From NCBI GenBank assembly GCA_003222535.1, contig QHWJ01000225.1:1-52732 (forward strand): a stretch of 52,732 nt of DNA. Direction: 5' to 3'. Both the position numbers and the translations under genes were made by a program. This DNA is from Acidobacteriota bacterium (GTDB lineage Bacteria > Acidobacteriota > Vicinamibacteria > Vicinamibacterales > CAVVIG01). Below are positions 47,490-52,732 of this stretch, in pieces (the stretch's first letter is position 1; each line of letters begins with the position of its first letter). The notes beneath the pieces are model-generated. The model had not been told where the DNA came from. It did no database searches and saw only the letters and a program-made list of their open reading frames with translations.

Positions 47490-49299
47490 AACGACTTCCA
47501 GTGCTCAGCGCGAGCCGCCTGAGTCGCCCTTGCGCGTCTCTCAACATCACGGCGCTCGGCGTGATGTCGACGACCCGCGCGCCCCGTACCTCGTCGGCCG
47601 GCCCCACGATGCGACCGTCGACGATCGCCAGCTTGCGATCCGGCGAATACAGAATCGTTCCGAGCACGGCGTCGAACGGGAGCGCGACCTCCAACGGCGA
47701 GGTCGGCCTCGCGTGAGCCGGCACCCGGTCTCGCGCCGGTGCCGGCATTGGAACGACCGGTGTCACGGCCGGCGGTCTGACAGACGGGACGCTCGGGACC
47801 GGCGCCGGCACTTCCGCCCGGGGCGTCACGGGCGGCGGTATCAGCAGGGGCCGTTCCGGGGCCGGGGCTGGGGCTTGGGCCGGCGACACGCGGCGAGGCG
47901 CTGGCACCACCACCGGGGGGTTGTTCAGTATCACCGGTGCCTTGTTTACGACGGCTGGCGGCGGCGCGAGCGACGGCCTGTTCCCGGCCCCGCTCGGCGC
48001 GGGCGCGACCGGCGGCCTGGTCATCGCGGCCGGCGGTGCGGTCACAACCGGCGTCCGGGTGATCGCGGCCGGCGGTGCGCTCACAATCGGCGGTTTGTTC
48101 CCCCCCGTCGGGATCGTCGCGGCCGGCGGCCTGTTCGCCGCTGCCGACGGTGCCATCGCCGGTGTCCTGGTCGGCGCGGACGTCGGCACGCCTTCGCGAG
48201 CACGTGACGGCATGTTCGTGGCCGTCCGCGTGACCGATCTTGGGGCAGTCGACCGCCACCACTGGCTTTGCTCGACGCGCCACCCGACAACCAGACCCGC
48301 CGCCACACCGGTGGCCACAGCGGCGCGCGACAGCGTCGTCTTCGACGCGTGGCTACTGCGCGCGCGGAGCAGGTTGATCGGCGGCGGCCAATCGGCGGCG
48401 GCTGCCCACGCGAGCCGCAGCTCGGCGACGCGCTCGCGAAACTCGTCGGCCGGCTCGGGCAGCAGCACGGCGTTGATCCCGAACAGCGAGTCGAGCGGTT
48501 CGACCTCGACGTCCAACCGTTCCATGAGCGGGGCCGTCATGCTGCGCAGCTCGGGAAGCCCGCCGCATATGCACACCTGACCGATGTCGCCGGACGAGCC
48601 GCCGATGCTGGCGACCGACTCGCGGATCGCGCCGGCGAGGCGCGTTGTGATATCGTCCCGCTCCCGCTGCTGACTGAGCGCGTCGAGATGGCCGACGTAC
48701 CCCCACGCGAGAAGACGTGCCGCCACCAGCACGGCACCACGCACCAGCGTGATACACGTCACCTCTTCCTCCAGCGCGACGTACACTTCGATCGCATCGG
48801 GCACCGAGAACGGGCGTCGCAGGCGGGCCATCGAAGCGAGCGCCATGGCCGGCGTCGTGACGCTCCTCAGGCAGATTCCCGCGTCGACGAGCGGCTGCAG
48901 CGCCGACGCCAGTGCAGATCCCGACGCAAGCGCCACCACGACCGGCCGGCGTTTCGCACGGTCCCAACGCCCCGAGGCCGGCGAGATGTCCGCCCAGACG
49001 CCGCGCGTCTGGAGACCGGCGGCAGCGAGCGCGCCGAACGCGTCCGCGCGCATCGACTCGTAGGAGCCTCTGGTCACCGTCACCTGACGATGATCGCTCG
49101 GTCCGTCCCAGACGACGACCGCCGCGTGACGCTTCCGCAGCGATTCCAGTTTGGCCCGGGTTTCGGGGCCGGACGGCGGGAGGACGGCAAACGAGCGCAC
49201 TCGCGTCTCACCCTTATGGCGGCGCCAGGCCGGGGCGGCGTCAATCTCAACGACGCGGCATGAAGCCGGCGACAAGTCGATGCCAACTCGGGTCGCCAT
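47488..49299 (-). CDS. PilM/GspL-like actin-fold protein fused to a proline-rich linker and GspC-like tail
   Basis: A 603-residue protein. The N-terminal region (about 1-315, starting VGIDLSPASCRVVEIDA) resembles the actin-like fold of PilM/GspL. A transmembrane segment lies near 322-342 (SRAAVATGVAAGLVVGW). Residues about 345-540 are Pro/Ala/Val repeats. The C-terminus (LGTILYSPDRKLAIVDGRIV, VVDITPSAVMLRDAQGRLRRLAL) looks like the periplasmic domain of GspC/PilP, which contacts the secretin. One protein may therefore join the cytoplasmic ring to the outer-membrane channel. It is divergent from the GGDEF gene. Confidence 0.75.
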   Translation of the reverse strand: MATRVGIDLSPASCRVVEIDAAPAWRRHKGETRVRSFAVLPPSGPETRAKLESLRKRHAAVVVWDGPSDHRQVTVTRGSYESMRADAFGALAAAGLQTRGVWADISPASGRWDRAKRRPVVVALASGSALASALQPLVDAGICLRSVTTPAMALASMARLRRPFSVPDAIEVYVALEEEVTCITLVRGAVLVAARLLAWGYVGHLDALSQQRERDDITTRLAGAIRESVASIGGSSGDIGQVCICGGLPELRSMTAPLMERLDVEVEPLDSLFGINAVLLPEPADEFRERVAELRLAWAAAADWPPPINLLRARSSHASKTTLSRAAVATGVAAGLVVGWRVEQSQWWRSTAPRSVTRTATNMPSRAREGVPTSAPTRTPAMAPSAAANRPPAATIPTGGNKPPIVSAPPAAITRTPVVTAPPAAMTRPPVAPAPSGAGNRPSLAPPPAVVNKAPVILNNPPVVVPAPRRVSPAQAPAPAPERPLLIPPPVTPRAEVPAPVPSVPSVRPPAVTPVVPMPAPARDRVPAHARPTSPLEVALPFDAVLGTILYSPDRKLAIVDGRIVGPADEVRGARVVDITPSAVMLRDAQGRLRRLALSTGSR

Positions 49300-49404
49300 C
49301 AGCGCTCAATCATGCCTGGGCCGTGCCTCGGCCAGGAAACCCTTGCTCTAATGTCGGTTCGAGAAGACCTGTGCGGTAGCGGTCTCTTCTGAACGGTGAC
49401 GCGG

Positions 49405-49434
49405 TTGCCCGCTGCTGCATACGCGGACTACCAT
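49405..49434 (+). promoter_or_regulatory. Possible promoter of the GGDEF-like gene
   Basis: TTGCCC (49405-49410) and TACCAT (49429-49434) are 18 bases apart. The start would be near 49441, about nine bases before the ATG. Confidence 0.35.
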
Positions 49435-49449
49435 GCTTGTATTCCGACC

Positions 49450-50478
49450 ATGAACAGCAACTCCGCCTATGCGGACGACGCCAACGGGAACGTGCAGGAC
49501 GACCTGCGCCAGCAGGTTTCCGCAATCGTGCTGGAGCGCGTCGACGTCGTCACGGCGGATACGGTCGCCATCTTCCCGTACAGCGGCGCGGAAACGCTCG
49601 ACGCCGAATACTGCCACAAGTTGGGGCGGCTTCTGGCCGAGCTCCTCGCGTTGGTCATTCGCGACGGACGGATCGACCCGCTTGGGGGCTTCGTCCAAGA
49701 CCTGCACCGCGTGGTCCTCGAGCGCGCGCTGTCGATGGAGCGGCTGTTCACCTTCGCATACCTGACCGAGCGCACGACGCTCGACGAACTGGCGCTGAGC
49801 GAGACCATCGGCGCGACCACCGAGCCGTGGCCGCTCGTCGCGCAGCTCGTCCGCCGCGCGTCGTTCGACTTGCTTGGGGCCTATGCCGGGCGTGCCCAGC
49901 TCGAGCCTGGCGACGCGGCCATCATCGACAAGCTGACCACGCTGCATACGCGCCCGATGCTCGACGCGGTCCTCGCGAAGGAAATCGAGCGCGCCGGGCG
50001 GTTCGGCTCTGCGTTTTCGCTCATTCTGTTCGACGTCGATCGGCTGTCGGCCATCAATCAGCACGGCTACGGCGTCGGCGACAAGGTTCTCGAGCGGCTG
50101 GGCATCCTCATCCGGCAGTACTTCCGCCATCACGACTGGGTCGCGCGCTACGCCGAAGATTCGATTGCGGTCCTGTTGAACAGCACCGACGCGGACCACG
50201 CGAGCGAGCTCGCCGAACGCGTGCGCGCGACGGTCGAGGAGCGTCTCGAGTTCACCGACCACCGCACCGAGCGTCCGGTGAGGGTGACGCTCAGCGCCGC
50301 CGTCATCAACGTGCAGGCCGCCGCGGGAGACTTCATCGACCCCGAGCGCCTGTTGGCCGACGCGGAAGCGGCCGTCGGGCGGGCAAAGGAGCACGGCCGA
50401 AACCGCGTCGAGCGCGTCGACGGTTATTCGGGCGTGCGGAGAGCAGCCAACCCGCAGGCCCCGGATACAAGCGTGTAG
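49450..50478 (+). CDS. GGDEF-domain protein with degenerate active site
   Basis: A 342-residue cytoplasmic protein. The N-terminal 150 residues are helical. The C-terminal GGDEF fold is clear (LHTRPMLDAVLAKEIERAGRFGSAFSLILFDVDRLSAINQ, GVGDKVLERLG), but the signature position reads RYAEDSIAVLL (about 234), so the GGDEF loop is YAEDS. Cyclase activity is probably lost; the protein may bind GTP or c-di-GMP or act as a scaffold. The ATG at 49450 is preferred over a GTG/ATG frame to 49396 that would cover its promoter. It lies between pilus/secretion genes. Confidence 0.82.
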   Translation: MNSNSAYADDANGNVQDDLRQQVSAIVLERVDVVTADTVAIFPYSGAETLDAEYCHKLGRLLAELLALVIRDGRIDPLGGFVQDLHRVVLERALSMERLFTFAYLTERTTLDELALSETIGATTEPWPLVAQLVRRASFDLLGAYAGRAQLEPGDAAIIDKLTTLHTRPMLDAVLAKEIERAGRFGSAFSLILFDVDRLSAINQHGYGVGDKVLERLGILIRQYFRHHDWVARYAEDSIAVLLNSTDADHASELAERVRATVEERLEFTDHRTERPVRVTLSAAVINVQAAAGDFIDPERLLADAEAAVGRAKEHGRNRVERVDGYSGVRRAANPQAPDTSV

Positions 50479-50486
50479 CTCCGGAT

Positions 50487-50616
50487 CGCGTCGGCTTCCG
50501 CGTAGATACCCTCGTCGCGGACGACGGCCCGCGCGCGAAAGCCGGCCGGAGGATCAACCGTTCGGTCTTCACGGAGGAGATCGTCGATCTCGGCGCGGAG
50601 TTTTCTCGTCGGGCAT
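50487..50616 (-). pseudogene. acs: 5' remnant of an acetyl-CoA synthetase gene
   Basis: The minus strand encodes IDDLLREDRTVDPPAGFRAR and then AVVRDEGIYAEADA, which closely follows the N-terminus of acetyl-CoA synthetases (the pattern LL-E-R-F-PPP-FR-A-V-D--Y). A nearby ATG at 50616 (MPDEK) is one base out of frame with it, so an indel in an A-run separates them. The match stops after EADA, just where DP-AFWA should come, and the rest of the gene is absent; the break lies nine bases from the end of the GGDEF gene. Based on motif memory, not a search. Confidence 0.55.
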
Positions 50617-50639
50617 GGCCGGAAGGATAGCGTACCGCG

Positions 50640-50997
50640 GGGGGGGGAGTGTCTCGTTTCGCCTGAGTCTAGTATGCTCAAGCAAAGTGGCGGATTGGGC
50701 GGCATGATGCTACCGTAACCAGCATGAGCGGGTCGAAGCACCGCATCGCCGTCGTGCTCGCGGTGGTCGCCGTGATTATCGGCATCGCGCTCGCCTCCGA
50801 AGCTAGATTGAATCGTAACGAACCCCACTGCCGATACTGGCACCCGTCGACGTATGCGTGTGCTGAGCCTGGGTACGCGCTCGGAGACATGCCGGACTGA
50901 CGGATCGGCGCGTGGTCGATGGCCGATGTCGTCGCGATGATCGAGGAAGCCGAGATGTTAGTCCCGGCTGCTCAAGCAGAGTGAGACACTACCCGCG
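50640..50997. mobile_element. Possible decayed insertion-sequence scar
   Basis: AGTGTCTC (50649-50656) and GAGACACT (50983-50990) are inverted and could be terminal repeats. The palindrome-like TGCTCAAGCA appears near both ends (50675-50684 and 50969-50978). The stretch 50901-50984 encodes RIGAWSMADVVAMIEEAEML, which recalls the tail of some transposases. A full transposase is absent. No other feature is seen in the 50479-51005 gap except the acs remnant and a small open frame. Confidence 0.3.
50724..50900 (+). CDS. Possible 58-residue membrane-anchored peptide
   Basis: An ATG frame encodes a short basic start (MSGSKHR), a hydrophobic stretch (IAVVLAVVAVIIGIALA) and a polar tail with two cysteines (HCRYWHPSTYAC). 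It has the shape of a signal-anchored small protein. There is no clear ribosome site, it sits in decayed DNA, and the frame continues in phase past its TGA into a transposase-like tail, so it may be a chance frame. Confidence 0.25.
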   Translation: MSGSKHRIAVVLAVVAVIIGIALASEARLNRNEPHCRYWHPSTYACAEPGYALGDMPD

Positions 50998-51005
50998 GGG
51001 GGCCC

Positions 51006-52268
51006 CTATCCTCCGAGCGTGCTCAAACGCGCGCGCACCGGCCCGGCGAGATCGGCGTGGGTGACGGTGCCGAACCTGAGGAACGCGCGGTAATGCTCGA
51101 TCGCCGTCACGGTATCGCCGCTCTCGTCGGCGACGACGGCGAGGTTGTAGTGCGATCCAGGATTGCGCGGATCGATGGCGAGCGCGCGGCGAAGCAGACC
51201 GCGGGCGTCGGCCACGCGTCCCGCCGCTTTCTGGACGAGCGCGAGGTTCACGAGCGACTCGACGTTACGGGGATCGGCGGCAAGAGCCTCGCGGAACTCC
51301 GACGCGGCAGAGTCCGGCCGGCTGCTGCGCAGCAGCGCGACGCCCAGGTTGTTGTGCGCCTTCACGTACCTCGGGTCGGTCGCGATCGCCCGCTGAAACT
51401 GCTTCACCGCATCGTCGATCTGCCCGCGGTCCTGATAGAGCAGGCCCAGGTTGTTGTGGACCTCCGCGCTCGCGTCGTTCTGTTCGAGCAGCGCGCGGTA
51501 ATGCGCCAGCGCGTTGTCGAAGTCGCCGACTCGCTGGTAATACAACGCGAGCCCGAAGTGATCCACCGGCGGCGTTGCCGGCGGTCCCGGCGGCGCGGGC
51601 GGCGGTTCTGGCTCGGGCTGCGGACGGCGGGCCACCGTTGACCGCGGCGTGGTGCGTGTGTCCGACGGCGACGCGGGCACGACTCGCGGCGGCAGCGGCG
51701 TCACGGGTGCCGTCGCGGCTGTTTGTTCGCGTGGCTTGGTCGGCTGCGCCGGAGGCGGCGCGGCACGCGGCGCCACCTGTGGCGCGACCATCTGTTTCGA
51801 GGTGGCCGGCTGGCGCGCTGTCTGCGGCGACGAAGCGGGGAGCGGCGCCTGACCCCCCGGAGCGGGGAGCGGCGCCGTCGACGCAAGTCGCGGCGCAGTC
51901 TGCGGTGAGGGCGATGTCCTGTCGGACTGTGGACCCTGGAGCACCGACACGGGTGGACGCGGCGCCGCGCCCGTCGCCGACGGCCATGCGGACGGCGCTG
52001 AGGTCGCGCGCGGTGCGGTCCGGGAATCCGGCGCCGATGATGGCGCGAGCAGGACGATCACCAGCCAGAGGCCGATGAATCCGATCGCGGTCGCCGCGCC
52101 GGCGTACGCGAGGAAGGTCTTGAGCGACGGCCCGGTCCGAACCGCCGGGCGCGCGTACCCCAGCGTCGCAAGAACGGCGGCGGCATGCGCCGTCCGGCCG
52201 GGTTCATCGGCGTTGTCTTCGCCGCGGCCGGCCGACTTGCGGCGAAGCGCATCGAGAATGAGGCTCAC
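51006..52268 (-). CDS. TPR protein with GspB-like N-terminus
   Basis: A 420-residue protein. It starts MSLILDALRRKSAG, the short N-terminal motif of GspB/ExeB-type proteins. A single transmembrane segment follows (about 50-73, TFLAYAGAATAIGFIGLWLV), then a long Pro/Ala/Thr-rich linker (to about 230) and four or five TPR units (LALYYQRVGDFDNALAHYRA through GSHYNLAVVADESGDTVTAI). This fits an inner-membrane protein whose periplasmic TPR domain helps assemble or recruit envelope machinery. It overlaps the SPOR-domain gene by ATGA. Confidence 0.85.
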   Translation of the reverse strand: MSLILDALRRKSAGRGEDNADEPGRTAHAAAVLATLGYARPAVRTGPSLKTFLAYAGAATAIGFIGLWLVIVLLAPSSAPDSRTAPRATSAPSAWPSATGAAPRPPVSVLQGPQSDRTSPSPQTAPRLASTAPLPAPGGQAPLPASSPQTARQPATSKQMVAPQVAPRAAPPPAQPTKPREQTAATAPVTPLPPRVVPASPSDTRTTPRSTVARRPQPEPEPPPAPPGPPATPPVDHFGLALYYQRVGDFDNALAHYRALLEQNDASAEVHNNLGLLYQDRGQIDDAVKQFQRAIATDPRYVKAHNNLGVALLRSSRPDSAASEFREALAADPRNVESLVNLALVQKAAGRVADARGLLRRALAIDPRNPGSHYNLAVVADESGDTVTAIEHYRAFLRFGTVTHADLAGPVRARLSTLGG

Positions 52269-52732
52269 TGTTCGGTTCCCGGACGCCGCACGTCGGCATC
52301 CGGATCACGCGAGACCGCCGAGACCAGCCCGGTCGCAACTCCCGCGCTCACCAGATGCACGTCGCTCTGCGGAGCGGCTGCCTTCAGCCGGTCCACGTCG
52401 CGGCGCGCGGTCAGCGGATCAGTGTACGCCCCGGCCAGGACCCGTTGCCAGCGCCCCCGCGAGCCGAGGTCCACTTCGGAGTAAAACACGCGGAAGCCGG
52501 AGGCTTCGAGCCACTCGGTGACGGCGGTGATATCGGCGGCCGTCCTCGCCTCGGCAAGCGGGAACGAGCTCACGAGAATCGTCAGCGCGGCATCAGCCGG
52601 CAGCCGGCGGACGACGCCCGGCCGAACGCTTTGCGCCGCCCGTTCCGCGACGGCGTCGTCGCGCGGCGCTTCGCTCCGTCCTGCCGGCAGCGCAAGGACG
52701 TCGTCCCCCGACGGGTTGGGGATGCCCTGAGC
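52265..52732 (-). CDS. SPOR-domain protein, 3' part (gene begins outside the window)
   Basis: The frame is open to the right edge. The visible 155 residues comprise a low-complexity stretch and a SPOR-like domain: ALTILVSSFPLAEARTAADI, GFRVFYSEVDLGSRGRWQRV and AGAYTDPLTARRDVDRLK. SPOR domains bind septal or stripped peptidoglycan. Because the following gene has a GspB-like start, the missing upstream part could be an ExeA/GspA-type AAA ATPase; that is a guess. The stop overlaps the TPR gene start (ATGA). Confidence 0.72.
   Translation of the reverse strand, partial: AQGIPNPSGDDVLALPAGRSEAPRDDAVAERAAQSVRPGVVRRLPADAALTILVSSFPLAEARTAADITAVTEWLEASGFRVFYSEVDLGSRGRWQRVLAGAYTDPLTARRDVDRLKAAAPQSDVHLVSAGVATGLVSAVSRDPDADVRRPGTEQ

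Noticed and set aside
50333-50572. A 79-codon minus-strand frame at the end of the GGDEF gene
   Set aside because: It is out of frame with the acs-like remnant, has no domain and largely overlaps the GGDEF gene.

Overview
The window looks like chromosomal DNA of an Acidobacteriota bacterium, probably class Vicinamibacteria (subdivision 6). This is an inference from the 5' end of a 16S rRNA gene on the minus strand at 1-318, the high GC content, and the mix of housekeeping genes with type IV pilus/type II secretion-like genes. No database search was possible, so the taxonomic call rests on pattern memory.

Layout. 1-974: start of an rRNA operon reading left, with a promoter, a boxA and a large leader hairpin. 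974-18991: mostly minus-strand genes, namely tyrS and a scattered purine-synthesis region (purN, purM, purF, purL, purQ, purS, purB, purD) interleaved with a HEAT-repeat protein, a DinB-like protein, an M16 peptidase and the RNA-modification genes rlmN and mtaB. A Tat-exported metallophosphoesterase and a methyltransferase lie at the left end. 19176-27435: plus-strand rpsU, a zinc-ribbon protein, a STAS protein, a UbiA-family membrane transferase, a coiled-coil protein and four GT4-like glycosyltransferases in A-B-B-A order, probably for a surface glycan. 27536-35251: an NtrC-type regulator with a large PDZ-containing sensor kinase, an outer-membrane barrel protein and an exported protein. 35398-39427: cyclase, glgC, eno and gpmA. 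39495-44211: a small autonomous gene, methylmalonyl-CoA mutase joined to two oligopeptide-type ABC ATPases, and a LolD-like ATPase. 44474-52732: a pilus/secretion-like set (DnaJ-domain protein, PilB-like ATPase, PilM/GspC-like fusion, GspB-like TPR protein, SPOR-domain protein) with a degenerate GGDEF protein and a stretch of decayed DNA.

The most unusual signal is in the junctions between genes. At seven places the gap from one gene to the next is filled by short tandem arrays with a 7-, 8- or 9-base period, often arranged as two arms in inverted orientation. Each array has its own unit sequence, and they are commonly bounded by the stop or start codons of the flanking genes. In several cases the array supplies coding sequence or the start or stop codon itself (mtaB, purD, the HEAT protein, oppD). 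Separately, GC-rich palindromic repeats have entered coding sequences in frame: a 69-base repeat in both purQ and mtaB, and a 20-base-arm palindrome in purL whose arm resembles the hairpin before the 16S gene. Genes in this genome therefore seem to tolerate, and be lengthened by, invading short repeats.

Other points are a truncated, frameshifted remnant of an acetyl-CoA synthetase gene (50487-50616) next to a possible insertion-sequence scar, the PilB-like ATPase with two C-terminal zinc ribbons directly abutting a J-domain protein, and a PilM-like actin-fold protein fused to a GspC-like tail.
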